From NCBI GenBank assembly GCA_934490165.1, contig CAKSTB010000002.1:1-64000 (forward strand): a stretch of DNA of 64,000 nt, given 5' to 3'. Below the pieces are notes generated by a model. The model was not told where the DNA came from, did not search any database, and saw nothing but the letters and a program-made list of their open reading frames with translations. Position numbers and translations under genes: made by a program. Shown here in pieces: positions 44,466 through 51,994 of this stretch; positions within the stretch are counted from its first letter, which is position 1, and every line of letters starts with the position of its first letter. The DNA comes from an uncultured Ruminiclostridium sp. Lineage in GTDB: Bacteria > Bacillota > Clostridia > Oscillospirales > Ruminococcaceae.

Positions 44466-45806
44466 TTACATCAGCTCTGTGAGCAGGCGCGCAATGCTTT
44501 TTCCCGCAAGCTCTGCGGAATATCTGACCTGGCTTATATCGTTTGCAAGCGCTCCGAATTCAATTACAAGCGAGCCCCTTGTAAGATCCTGATTGTAAAA
44601 ACGATAATCAAACAGCATAGGGCGCGTCAGTCCCGCATTATCGGCTTCAATGCCGTTTTGCAGATACGTTGCAAACCTGAGATTGTATATGTAATCGGGA
44701 AGTATCCCCGTACCGTCGTCACAACCGCATATTATCATGATCTGCGCGGCTTTTTTGCCGTCTATTTCGGCTATCGGTGCAATTCTTACATCTCCGTCCG
44801 CTATTCCGTCACGATGTATATCAAGCACCACCTTTATTGACGGATACTCTTTCAGTATCTCCTCTATGCGCTCTCTGCTCCTTGAATAGGAATAGTTGTA
44901 TATCGGATCGTCAAAAACCGTACCGTCATGAATTGTGCTTATGCCGTTGTCGGCAAGCGTCTGTGCAAGAACCGCTCCCACTCCGACAACACTGTTTGCA
45001 GGGCACAGTGACCTGCCGGAATATGACGTGTCGTAATATCCGTCACTGTCGCGCTCATAGCTTTCGGTAGTATGTGTATGTATTATCAGCACCTGCGGGT
45101 CACTGCCGCCTTCTATCTTGATGCCCGGCTTTCTTGTACCTTCGGTCAGCAAAATATTTGACGGCATTTCCGTACAGTTTCTCACCTGTCCGTGCTCAAG
45201 CTCCACCACATTGTCACCGGTGATCTTACCATAGTGCTTTTCTTCCGTCACTCCGTCCTTTGCCGTATAAGTAGTCAGGTCGTCCTTGTCCTTTCTTATG
45301 TTGAGTGAAATAAGCCCTGTCTTGCTTTCCACCGGAGCCAGTGCGGGTACAAGCGACTCTGTCGGTTCGCTTTCCGTAGCGCCCGGAGTACTTACAGTAC
45401 TAGCAGTACCCGCAGTACTCGCAGTACCCGCAGTACTCGCAGTACCCGCAGTACTCGCAGTACCCGCGGTACTCGCAGTACTTGGCTTCGCTGTGCTTTT
45501 ACTTTCGGTTTGTGTTGTTTGCTCAATACTGCTGACAGATGAATTTCCCTCGTCAGAGGTTTCGGGCTTGTCCTGCGAAACGGTATCATCGGTCTGTGTG
45601 CTTTCGTTTTTGTCAAATTCGTTTATCGGCATAGCAAGCGCCGCGCTGAGCACCGTCAGCCGTTTAAGCCCGTATGCGATATCATCTCCACGGAGCGCAC
45701 CGCTGACTACATTTTCCGCAACGCCTGTCAGCGTAAAGGATATTACCGCCGCCGCAAGCCCCACTGTGAGTATTTTTATTGCACCTTTGCTTTTATTGCT
45801 GTTCAT
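44466..45806 (-). CDS. spoIIP: Stage II sporulation protein P
   Basis: A 446-residue SpoIIP, the amidase/endopeptidase that with SpoIID and SpoIIM remodels peptidoglycan during engulfment. A TM segment (ILTVGLAAAVISFTLTGVA) is followed by a low-complexity Thr/Ser/Ala linker with TAGTAS repeats, then the catalytic domain: PQVLIIHTHTTESY (zinc His), VVLDIHRDGI (His) and SLVIEFGALAN (Glu). The start ATG 45806 lies in the stem of a hairpin whose loop holds the SD AAAGGA. It is 47 nt downstream of gpr, as in Bacillus. Confidence 0.93.
   Translation of the reverse strand: MNSNKSKGAIKILTVGLAAAVISFTLTGVAENVVSGALRGDDIAYGLKRLTVLSAALAMPINEFDKNESTQTDDTVSQDKPETSDEGNSSVSSIEQTTQTESKSTAKPSTASTAGTASTAGTASTAGTASTAGTASTVSTPGATESEPTESLVPALAPVESKTGLISLNIRKDKDDLTTYTAKDGVTEEKHYGKITGDNVVELEHGQVRNCTEMPSNILLTEGTRKPGIKIEGGSDPQVLIIHTHTTESYERDSDGYYDTSYSGRSLCPANSVVGVGAVLAQTLADNGISTIHDGTVFDDPIYNYSYSRSRERIEEILKEYPSIKVVLDIHRDGIADGDVRIAPIAEIDGKKAAQIMIICGCDDGTGILPDYIYNLRFATYLQNGIEADNAGLTRPMLFDYRFYNQDLTRGSLVIEFGALANDISQVRYSAELAGKSIARLLTELM
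45403..45480 (-). repeat. 9/18-bp minisatellite in spoIIP linker
   Basis: About eight copies of the 9-mer GCAGTACCC/GCAGTACTC alternate, coding TAS/TAG triplets on the minus strand. The frame is kept, so copy number can change without breaking the gene. Confidence 0.9.
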
Positions 45807-45840
45807 AAGCACCATCCTTTCGATACAGCTTATGAACAGC
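45798..45840 (-). promoter_or_regulatory. Hairpin enclosing the spoIIP SD and start codon
   Basis: GCTGTTCATAAGC (45798-45810) and GCTTATGAACAGC (45828-45840) are perfect inverse complements (13 bp). On the minus strand the 17-nt loop carries the SD GAAAGGA and the 3' arm carries the ATG. Translation of spoIIP should need melting of this stem, for instance by ribosomes finishing gpr 14 nt upstream. Confidence 0.75.
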
Positions 45841-45853
45841 GGAGAGGATTTAT

Positions 45854-46645
45854 TCACGAATAATTCATCAGCATCGCTATATCGCTCTGAGAAAGCAACG
45901 GACAAAGCGTGCGGTTTATCGCCGTTGATATTACATGAGAGTACCTTGCTATCTCAATGTCGATATCGTGCCTTGTAACAAAGAATTTGTCGCTTCCGTT
46001 CTCATATTCCATAGATGTCGGCACTCCTACCGCTATCACCGGGATACCCGCCGTTTGCCTGTCAAGCTGCTTTTTGCTGCCGCCGATACCGCTTCCCGGC
46101 GCTATTCCCGCATCGGTTATCTGTATAGTCCTGCACAGCCTTTCAGGGTCACTGCAGGTAAGGCTGTCGATCGCTATTATATAGTCGGCGCTTATTTTTT
46201 CGGCGCAGAATACAGCGTGATATACGCTGTCAATGCCGGAATTTGCGCTGACATCGGTGCGTATGACCGCAATGTTGCCTATACCGTCCGAGTTGTGCAT
46301 ATTTTCGACAAACTGCGAGGTCGCAAGCACCTTGCCTGCCGTTTTCCACCCAAGGCTGTCCGATGCCACCGAAGGGTTACCCAGCCCCGCAACAAGGCAT
46401 TTTCCCTCCGGCAAAAGCTTGCGGAATACCGTACAGAGCGCTCTTATCTGACCATCAACATACGGCACATCTCCGCTGTCGATCGTATAATATCTTCCAC
46501 TTGACCGTCCGAAAGCCGCCTTATCATCCTCCGATATCAATATCTCGGTTATTTTTTCACCGTAAAGCTCGTAGCTTTCGCAGGATACGCCGCTTTTTCG
46601 GGCTGTAAACTCACTTGCGAGCTCTGTTCTTCCTGTCATCTTCAT
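45854..46645 (-). CDS. gpr: GPR endopeptidase (germination protease)
   Basis: A 263-residue GPR that degrades small acid-soluble spore proteins at germination. Family blocks are CLVAGLGNPSVASDSLGWKTAGKVLATSQF, SANSGIDSVYHAVFCAEKISADYIIAIDSLTC and DAGIAPGSGIGGSKKQL, and the conserved GIPVIAVGVPTSM. It is about 100 residues shorter than the Bacillus enzyme but has the core. SD is GGAGG. It is divergent from rpsT and followed by spoIIP. Confidence 0.94.
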   Translation of the reverse strand: MKMTGRTELASEFTARKSGVSCESYELYGEKITEILISEDDKAAFGRSSGRYYTIDSGDVPYVDGQIRALCTVFRKLLPEGKCLVAGLGNPSVASDSLGWKTAGKVLATSQFVENMHNSDGIGNIAVIRTDVSANSGIDSVYHAVFCAEKISADYIIAIDSLTCSDPERLCRTIQITDAGIAPGSGIGGSKKQLDRQTAGIPVIAVGVPTSMEYENGSDKFFVTRHDIDIEIARYSHVISTAINRTLCPLLSQSDIAMLMNYS

Positions 46646-46692
46646 AAATTTGACCTCCGCTCAGAAATTTTTAAAAAAAATTGCAAAAAGTA

Positions 46693-46721
46693 TTGCAATT
46701 TCAAATCGGACGTGCTATAAT
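46693..46721 (+). promoter_or_regulatory. rpsT promoter
   Basis: TTGCAA (46693-46698), 17 nt, TATAAT (46716-46721) with an extended TGC; 61 nt before rpsT. Confidence 0.8.
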
Positions 46722-46782
46722 AAGTCGTATTGTGAGATATAACTATGATTATATGTAGATCTGAATAAAGGAGGTGCCGTAA

Positions 46783-47025
46783 GTGCCTAACATTAAATCT
46801 GCCAAGAAGAGAGTTTTAGTATCTGCCACAAAGCAGGCTCGTAATAAGGCTGACAAGACCGCTCTTAAGACTATTCTGAAGAAGGTTGACGCTGATACTA
46901 ACGCTGACAACGTTAAGGTTGCAGTTAAAGCAGTTGATAAGGCAGCAGCAAAGGGTATTATCCACAAGAACGCTGCAGCTAGAAAGAAATCTCAGCTCGC
47001 TAAGAAGTTAAACGCTGTTTCCTGA
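46783..47025 (+). CDS. rpsT: 30S ribosomal protein S20
   Basis: An 80-residue helical S20 beginning MPNIKSAKKRVLVSATKQARNKADK and ending IIHKNAAARKKSQLAKKLNAVS, the usual family layout. The start codon is GTG 46783, with the strong SD AAAGGAGGT 8 nt upstream. A weak GTG start on a strong SD is common for S20, which is autoregulated in translation. Monocistronic with its own promoter and terminator. Confidence 0.97.
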   Translation: MPNIKSAKKRVLVSATKQARNKADKTALKTILKKVDADTNADNVKVAVKAVDKAAAKGIIHKNAAARKKSQLAKKLNAVS

Positions 47026-47043
47026 GGATAACGATTTAACGTA

Positions 47044-47070
47044 ACGCCCCATGAGGGGCGTTTTCTTTTT
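47044..47070 (+). terminator. rpsT terminator
   Basis: ACGCCCC pairs with GGGGCGT around ATGA, followed by TTTTCTTTTT. Confidence 0.88.
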
Positions 47071-47095
47071 GGGTCGTTTTCCTTTTAACATCAAA

Positions 47096-47133
47096 AGCAT
47101 CGGGTTGCATTATTATGCGCCGATGCTCTTTTT
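47096..47133. terminator. Converging terminator between rpsT and pdaA
   Basis: AGCATCGG pairs with CCGATGCT; an inner GCAT/ATGC extends it. T7 follows on the plus strand. It abuts the pdaA stop and may serve both directions. Confidence 0.7.
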
Positions 47134-47961
47134 TTATTCCGTAACGCTTCTTACCGTATAGCCGTTTTCCTGCCAGTAGTCAATGACATCGGCAAGTATT
47201 GCCGTATTGGTTTCGGACACGGCGTGGAGAAGATATACCGCTCCGTTATGCGAGGCTGAGGTTATACGCTTATATGCCGCTTCCCTGTCGGGCTGATCGT
47301 CAACATTCCAGTCATTATACGCAAATGACCATAATACAGTATCATATCCCGCATTCTTTGCCGCTTTGAGCGTCCTTACCGAAAACTCGCCGCGCGGCGG
47401 GCGCATAGTACTCATCTTGTATCCGCCGAAATTCTCACTGACATATTGCTGTAGTCCGTTCAGCTCATCAAGTACCTCTTCATCGCCGATATCAGGTAAT
47501 GACGGATGCGTACAGGTATGATTTCCTACCTCATGCCCCTCGTTTATCATACGGCTGACAAGCTCCGGACTGCTTTTAACATAATCCAGCGTAACATAAA
47601 ATGTAGCCTTTACGTTCTTTTCCTTAAGGATATCGAGTATCCGACCCGTGCAACCGTTTTCATACCCCTCGTCAAAAGTGAGGTATATCGTCTTGTCGTC
47701 CTTGTCGCCTATGAATATCCCGCCGTACTCTCCGTACTTCTCCTGTGCCTGAAGCGCACCTACAGGGCGGTTTTCGTTGTCGGTTTCATACCCTTGCCCG
47801 TAGCATACCTTTTCCGGACTGTCGGTAAGCAGTGCCGCCTCGGCGGGTGTCTGACCGCCTCTGTCGTCATGCTCCGCACTGTGCCCCACTGTATTTTTAT
47901 CTGCGGTACAGCCGCAAAGAAGTATTGCCGCCGCTGATACCGCCGCTATTTTTTTATACAA
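47134..47961 (-). CDS. PdaA-like polysaccharide deacetylase lipoprotein
   Basis: A 275-residue NodB-domain lipoprotein (lipobox ILLCGC, Cys18). Motif 1 is YLTFDEGYENG, the FDEGYE form of PdaA-type muramic delta-lactam enzymes rather than the usual FDDG; then VGNHTCTHPSL, MRPPRGEFS and WSFAYNDW. PdaA acts on spore cortex peptidoglycan. The start is TTG 47961, with AAGGAG 9 nt upstream; that SD is inside a terminator-like stem. The upstream-extended frame to 48015 has no SD. Sporulation function is inferred. Confidence 0.88.
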   Translation of the reverse strand: MYKKIAAVSAAAILLCGCTADKNTVGHSAEHDDRGGQTPAEAALLTDSPEKVCYGQGYETDNENRPVGALQAQEKYGEYGGIFIGDKDDKTIYLTFDEGYENGCTGRILDILKEKNVKATFYVTLDYVKSSPELVSRMINEGHEVGNHTCTHPSLPDIGDEEVLDELNGLQQYVSENFGGYKMSTMRPPRGEFSVRTLKAAKNAGYDTVLWSFAYNDWNVDDQPDREAAYKRITSASHNGAVYLLHAVSETNTAILADVIDYWQENGYTVRSVTE

Positions 47962-48002
47962 AAAAATCACTCCTTTACGAAAATAGTATCCGTAAAGGAG
48001 TG
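47962..48002 (-). terminator. Terminator-like hairpin over the pdaA SD
   Basis: CACTCCTTTACG (48002-47991 on the minus strand) pairs with CGTAAAGGAGTG (47979-47968), a perfect 12-bp stem, and is followed by ATTTTTTTG. It works as a terminator for ireB while its 3' arm is the SD of pdaA. Confidence 0.75.
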
Positions 48003-48029
48003 TCTGTAAATCCATTGTAATTATTGGTG

Positions 48030-48275
48030 TCAGCTGCCGAGATATGTTTTTACCATAGCCTGCAAAAGCTCATCGCGGTCGATGTGGCGTATCAGACTGC
48101 GGGCATTGTTGTATGTAGTTATATAGGTAGGGTCTTCGGACAGAATATATCCGACAAGCTGATTTATCGGATTGTAGCCCTTTTCCTTGAGCGCACCGTA
48201 AACTGTCGTCAGTATCTCCTTCATCTCGTTTTCTCTTTCGTCTTTGAGTGAGAACGGCATTGTTTTATCGATCAT
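48030..48275 (-). CDS. ireB: IreB family regulatory phosphoprotein
   Basis: An 81-residue protein of the IreB (DUF965) family, a substrate of the Ser/Thr kinase IreK/PrkC in Firmicutes. The sequence [47 protein letters not shown] is the conserved body, and an N-terminal Thr near residue 5 is the likely phosphosite. AAAGGA precedes ATG 48275. Its own promoter is at 48339-48367. Confidence 0.93.
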   Translation of the reverse strand: MIDKTMPFSLKDERENEMKEILTTVYGALKEKGYNPINQLVGYILSEDPTYITTYNNARSLIRHIDRDELLQAMVKTYLGS

Positions 48276-48338
48276 AAAGTATCAGTCCTTTCGTTAATAT
48301 CTTCAAAAAACCGAAATAATTTTAAGGTTGTTTATACT

Positions 48339-48367
48339 ATTATACACTACAAACCGATAAAATACAA
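48339..48367 (-). promoter_or_regulatory. ireB promoter
   Basis: Minus strand TTGTAT (48367-48362), 17-nt spacer, TATAAT (48344-48339). Confidence 0.65.
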
Positions 48368-48447
48368 TAGCGGACAGCAAATTTTCGTTAAAATCACCAA
48401 TAGCGGCTTTCATTTTTGGGTAATTGATAAAACTTTACAATTCGCTA

Positions 48448-48476
48448 TTGAATTGAGGGATTATTTTTGTTATAAT
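48448..48476 (+). promoter_or_regulatory. Promoter of the DivIVA-like gene
   Basis: TTGAAT (48448-48453), 17 nt, TATAAT (48471-48476), 32 nt before the start codon. Confidence 0.75.
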
Positions 48477-48507
48477 AACAATAACCAGATTTTCAGGGGG
48501 TAAGATA

Positions 48508-50544
48508 ATGGCTGACCAGAAAAAACCTTCATCGACTAACGGTGAATTTAAGACATCGCCTTTAGGCTTCGACAAAAACGAAGTAATGGCATACATAGTA
48601 CAGCATAACAAAGAGCGTAAAGCCCTTAAGGAAGAAAATGACGAGCTTAAAAGAGCTCTTGAAGAAAAACAGCAGGCGGGTACCGGCTCAGACAGCGAGC
48701 TTACCGCTGAGCTTGAAAAGAAAAAGGCCGAGCTTGACGCGCAGATCCTTGAAAGCAGAAAGCAGGTACTTGACGAAAGACGCAAGCTTGCCCAGACCGA
48801 AAAGGAGCTACATGTCCTTCAGGATAAGCATTCCGCGCTGACAGAAGAGTTTGCCGCATTCAAGAAGCAGGCGGCAGCTAAGATAGACAAGGCTAAGCAC
48901 AGCGGCGGAACAATAGATCCCGCACAGCTCGCCGAGATCTCGGCAAAGGCAAATGCCGATGCAAATGCGGTAGTAGCCGATGCGCAGAAAAAGGCAGAAG
49001 AGATCATTACAGCCGCCAAGGCATATTTTGCCGACACGGTTCAGAAAACATACGATTATAAGCAGTCAGTTCTTGAAAAGGCTGACGCATTTGCAGGCAG
49101 TGTGACATCAGGCGGAGCTGCTCCCGCAGTTGACGTTTCCGCTGTACTCGCCGCAGTAAGCAGTGCTTTGAATGAAGCGATCACAAATGCTCAGAGCGCC
49201 ATCGCCACAGCAATGGAAGAAGCAAAGAGCAAGGCTTCCGATGAAGTAAACGCAGTAAACGATGCTGTTTCAAAGGCTGTCGAAGACGCAAAGAACGCAG
49301 AAGCTCCCGCTTCAGAGCCTACAGACGCTCCGGAAGAAAAGCTTTCTGACGATGCTCAGCTCAGCAGTGCAAAGGCAGAGCTTGAGAACATCGGCGGATT
49401 TGACGAAAGCGAGCTTGACTCATATGCTCCGATGAGCGTTGAGCCGTACAACTTTGAGCTTAAGCTTGATATGCCCGCTCAGGCAGATGACAATAGCGAT
49501 GACGATATTGACGATATGCTTACAGACAACAACGGTCTGTTAAGCTCATTCGAGATAGTATCGGGCGATGATGATATTTCAACAGACAATGTCGACACAG
49601 GCGATCTTCTTATAGAAGAAACTCCCGCCGTTGCCGATGTATCCGATCTTCTTGAAGAAGAACCCGTAGTTACCGCGTCGCCCGCAGAAGAAACTGCCTC
49701 CGATGATTTCGATGATTTACTTGCAGAAGAGCCCGCTCCCGCACCTGCACCTGTCGCTAAGGAAGAACCTGCTCCGACAGAGGACGATTTCAGCGACCTG
49801 CTTGCAGAAGAGCCTGCTCCTGCTCCTGTTGCTAAGGAAGAACCTGCCGCAACAGAGGACGATTTCAGCGACCTGCTTGCAGAAGAGCCCGCTCCCGCAC
49901 CTGCACCTGTCGCTAAGGAAGAGCCTGCTCCGGCAGAGGACGATTTCAGCGACCTGCTTGCCGAAGAGCCCGATCCCGCACCTGCACCTGTTGCTAAGGA
50001 AGAACCTGCTGTAGCAGAAGACGATTTCAGCGATCTTCTTGCCGAAGAGCCCGCTCCCGCACCTGCACCTGTTGCTAAGGAAGAGCCTGCTGTAGCAGAG
50101 GACGATTTCAGCGACTTACTCGCAGAAGCTCCCTCTCCCACTGAGCGATCTGTAGACCGTGGTACAGACCACACTAAAGAAAAGCTCAACGAAAGTCGTT
50201 CAATGGGTGTAGCCGGCAAGGAGGAAAATGCAAACGATCCGTGGAAGGATCTTGAAGCCCAGATGAACGGCATGACGATAACTCCTCCTCCCGCTCATAA
50301 GGCGGCAGACGACGACGGAATGACCTCTTCGTTTGACGATCCTACCGCTCCCGCCGCATCTGCAAAGGAAGAAAAGATAGATATGTCCGATTATTCCTCA
50401 ATGCTGGGCGGAATAAACGATAACATGAATACGAACACCGCACAGTACGATCCTTCATGGGATCTCAAGATGATGGAAGGTCTTGACGGCGATGATGACG
50501 ATGACGAGATGAGCTCGGACAACGTCGGCTTCTTCGACCTTTAA
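48508..50544 (+). CDS. DivIVA-like coiled-coil protein with acidic repeat tail
   Basis: A 678-residue protein. Residues about 18-28 (LGFDKNEVMAYI) resemble the DivIVA membrane-binding hook, followed by a coiled coil (about 30-125) and an Ala-rich helical part to about 270. The rest is acidic and disordered, with six repeats of about 25 residues built on DDFSDLLAEE and PAPAPVAKEEPA. The last part ends in DGDDDDDEMSSDNVGFFDL. It is probably a cell-pole or division scaffold; no enzyme domain is visible. SD is AGGGGG, 9 nt upstream. Same-strand fumarase gene follows after 75 nt. Confidence 0.8.
   Translation: MADQKKPSSTNGEFKTSPLGFDKNEVMAYIVQHNKERKALKEENDELKRALEEKQQAGTGSDSELTAELEKKKAELDAQILESRKQVLDERRKLAQTEKELHVLQDKHSALTEEFAAFKKQAAAKIDKAKHSGGTIDPAQLAEISAKANADANAVVADAQKKAEEIITAAKAYFADTVQKTYDYKQSVLEKADAFAGSVTSGGAAPAVDVSAVLAAVSSALNEAITNAQSAIATAMEEAKSKASDEVNAVNDAVSKAVEDAKNAEAPASEPTDAPEEKLSDDAQLSSAKAELENIGGFDESELDSYAPMSVEPYNFELKLDMPAQADDNSDDDIDDMLTDNNGLLSSFEIVSGDDDISTDNVDTGDLLIEETPAVADVSDLLEEEPVVTASPAEETASDDFDDLLAEEPAPAPAPVAKEEPAPTEDDFSDLLAEEPAPAPVAKEEPAATEDDFSDLLAEEPAPAPAPVAKEEPAPAEDDFSDLLAEEPDPAPAPVAKEEPAVAEDDFSDLLAEEPAPAPAPVAKEEPAVAEDDFSDLLAEAPSPTERSVDRGTDHTKEKLNESRSMGVAGKEENANDPWKDLEAQMNGMTITPPPAHKAADDDGMTSSFDDPTAPAASAKEEKIDMSDYSSMLGGINDNMNTNTAQYDPSWDLKMMEGLDGDDDDDEMSSDNVGFFDL
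49705..50130 (+). repeat. In-frame repeats coding DDFSDLLAEE-PAP-KEEP
   Basis: Six diverged 69-78-bp units, each starting near GACGATTTCAGCGACCTGCTT, code the acidic motif and a Pro/Ala linker of variable length (PAPAPV or PAPV). Confidence 0.85.
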
Positions 50545-50619
50545 TAAAAGTAAATACCCGTTGCCGGAAAGCGTATGCTTTCCGGCATAATAATTCACGA
50601 TGAAATAAGGAGAATAACC

Positions 50620-51165
50620 TTGGAACTCAACACAAGCGAACTTAAAGAAAAGGCAAAAACGCTCAGAGCCGGCGACAAGATAGAGCTCAGCGGAACAGTA
50701 TATACCTCCCGCGATGCCGCACACAAGCGTATAAAACAGCTTATCGGGGAGGGCGGAAAGCTCCCGTTTGAAATTGACGGCGCGGCTATTTACTATGCAG
50801 GCCCTACAGGCACAAAAGAGGGCATGGCTATAGGCTCGTGCGGTCCGACAACATCGGGCAGAATGGATCCCTATGCTCCGCTCCTGCTCGATATGGGGCT
50901 GTCTGCAATGATCGGCAAGGGTGAACGCAATGCGGCTGTGGTCGACGCTATAAAGCGCAACGGCGCGGTATATTTCTGTGCAATAGGCGGTGCGGGTGCG
51001 CTTGCCTGTCAGTGTATCACCGAATGCGAGGTAATAGCCTTTGAAGATCTCGGCTGTGAAAGCGTAAAAAGGCTTACATTTGACAAATTCCCGCTGATAG
51101 TCGCAATTGACGCGGCAGGCGGAAATATTTTTGAAACAGGCAGAAAGCAATACGCCGAGGTCTGA
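50620..51165 (+). CDS. fumB: Class I fumarate hydratase beta subunit
   Basis: A 181-residue protein of the FumA C-terminal/TtdB family, which with an alpha [4Fe-4S] subunit hydrates fumarate or a related acid. Landmarks are LSGTVYTSRDAAHKRI, YYAGPTGTKEGMAIGSCGPTTSGRMD, MIGKGERN and AIGGAGALA. The start is TTG 50620 with AAGGAG seven nt upstream. The alpha subunit, normally adjacent, is not in the window. The DivIVA-like gene lies directly upstream instead. The substrate could also be tartrate. The gene symbol follows the common two-subunit usage. Confidence 0.85.
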   Translation: MELNTSELKEKAKTLRAGDKIELSGTVYTSRDAAHKRIKQLIGEGGKLPFEIDGAAIYYAGPTGTKEGMAIGSCGPTTSGRMDPYAPLLLDMGLSAMIGKGERNAAVVDAIKRNGAVYFCAIGGAGALACQCITECEVIAFEDLGCESVKRLTFDKFPLIVAIDAAGGNIFETGRKQYAEV

Positions 51166-51257
51166 TTTTGATAACCGATATATAATATCACAGCGTACAG
51201 AACAAACTAAAAATGATTTTGCTGTCGTAAAAATACGAAAAAAATTTAAAAAAAGTG

Positions 51258-51286
51258 TTGACAAACGTAAAACGCTGTGATATAAT
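51258..51286 (+). promoter_or_regulatory. Promoter of tRNA-Met/tRNA-Glu
   Basis: Consensus TTGACA (51258-51263), 17 nt, TATAAT (51281-51286), 41 nt before tRNA-Met. Confidence 0.88.
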
Positions 51287-51326
51287 ATAAAAGTCGCTGA
51301 GACAGAGTGACAGAAACGGAAGATAT

Positions 51327-51403
51327 GGCGGTATAGCTCAGTTGGCTAGAGCACTTGGTTCATACCCAGGGTGTCGTTGGTTCAAATCCGACTGCCGCTA
51401 CCA
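51327..51403 (+). tRNA. tRNA-Met (CAT), elongator-type
   Basis: Cloverleaf GGCGGTA...TGCCGCTACCA with loop TTCATAC (anticodon CAT), GGTTCAAATCC T arm and encoded CCA. The first pair is G:C and the anticodon stem lacks the three G:C pairs of initiators, so it is elongator Met or, less likely, Ile read by lysidine. Confidence 0.95.
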
Positions 51404-51410
51404 TTTCCAC

Positions 51411-51485
51411 GGCCCGTTGGTCAAGCGGTTAAGACATCGCCCTTTCACGGCGGAATCATGGGTTCGATTCCCGTACGGGTCACCA
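51411..51485 (+). tRNA. tRNA-Glu (TTC)
   Basis: Acceptor GGCCCGT pairs with ACGGGTC; anticodon loop CTTTCAC gives TTC; GGTTCGATTCC T arm; CCA is encoded. It is 7 nt after tRNA-Met. Confidence 0.95.
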
Positions 51486-51486
51486 C

Positions 51487-51520
51487 AAAACCTCGCAGAG
51501 AAATCTGCGAGTTTTTTGTT
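51487..51520 (+). terminator. Terminator of the tRNA pair
   Basis: CTCGCAGA pairs with TCTGCGAG around GAAA, then T6; a strong intrinsic terminator. Confidence 0.9.
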
Positions 51521-51565
51521 TTATGGTGATTTTATGGAAAGCGCAAAACAAAAGCTCTCGTTTTG

Positions 51566-51594
51566 TTGAATACACGACTATAATATGATATAAT
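51566..51594 (+). promoter_or_regulatory. Promoter of the zeta-toxin operon
   Basis: TTGAAT (51566-51571), 17 nt, TATAAT (51589-51594) with an extended TGA before it. The expected transcription start, about 51600, is the first base of the cloverleaf element. Confidence 0.7.
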
Positions 51595-51597
51595 AAC

Positions 51598-51670
51598 CTC
51601 AGACATAAAATCCGTCAAAAGCGGATTTTGCCGTGCAAAAGCACGGCTTGCGGAGCACCGCCTGTCTGAG
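51598..51670 (+). ncRNA. Cloverleaf-like structured leader
   Basis: CTCAGACA (51598-51605) and TGTCTGAG (51663-51670) form an 8-bp closing helix. Inside are three hairpins: AAAATCCG/CGGATTTT (51607-51629), GCCGTG/CACGGC (51630-51647) and GCGG/CCGC (51650-51661). All arms are perfect and nearly every base is used, giving a four-way junction. It lies at the predicted start of the zeta-toxin transcript. I do not recognise an RNA family. Confidence 0.6.
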
Positions 51671-51763
51671 AACATTTTATCACAATATCGGTTTGCACCA
51701 ACCTGATTTACAGTATGTTAAACAAGGTTGACAAAATAACTCTTTGTGAAGGAGAAACAGCTG

Positions 51764-51994
51764 ATGGAAAAAACAGTAAGGCTTAACGACAAACAAACAA
51801 TAACGATTATAACTGATAACGAAAACTCGCAACCGGTTTCGGTAAAGGATGCTGAAATGGATAAAAGAGCCCGTGAAGCTGTAAAAGCGGCTATCAGCAG
51901 GGCAAAAACGTGCAAAAAACCAATTGCAATGTACGATAAACAAAGAAAACAAGCATATATAGCAACACCCGACGGAGAGAAAAAATATGTCTGA
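51764..51994 (+). CDS. Small protein upstream of the zeta toxin, likely antitoxin
   Basis: A 76-residue protein beginning MEKTVRLNDKQTITIITDNE, Lys-rich, with a central helix (DAEMDKRAREAVKAAISRAK). I do not recognise it; it is not the epsilon/PezA type. It overlaps the zeta-like gene by 8 nt and shares its transcript, the common toxin-antitoxin layout, so an antitoxin role is inferred. AAGGAG 9 nt before ATG 51764 sets the start; a GTG at 51746 would read the SD as codons. Confidence 0.7.
   Translation: MEKTVRLNDKQTITIITDNENSQPVSVKDAEMDKRAREAVKAAISRAKTCKKPIAMYDKQRKQAYIATPDGEKKYV

Noticed and set aside
49479..50273. 264-codon minus-strand frame opposite the DivIVA-like gene
   Set aside because: Ser/Ala-rich mirror of the repeats on the coding strand, without start signals.
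51342..51569. Short plus-strand frame over the tRNAs
   Set aside because: Translation of tRNA-Met and tRNA-Glu sequence, not a protein gene.
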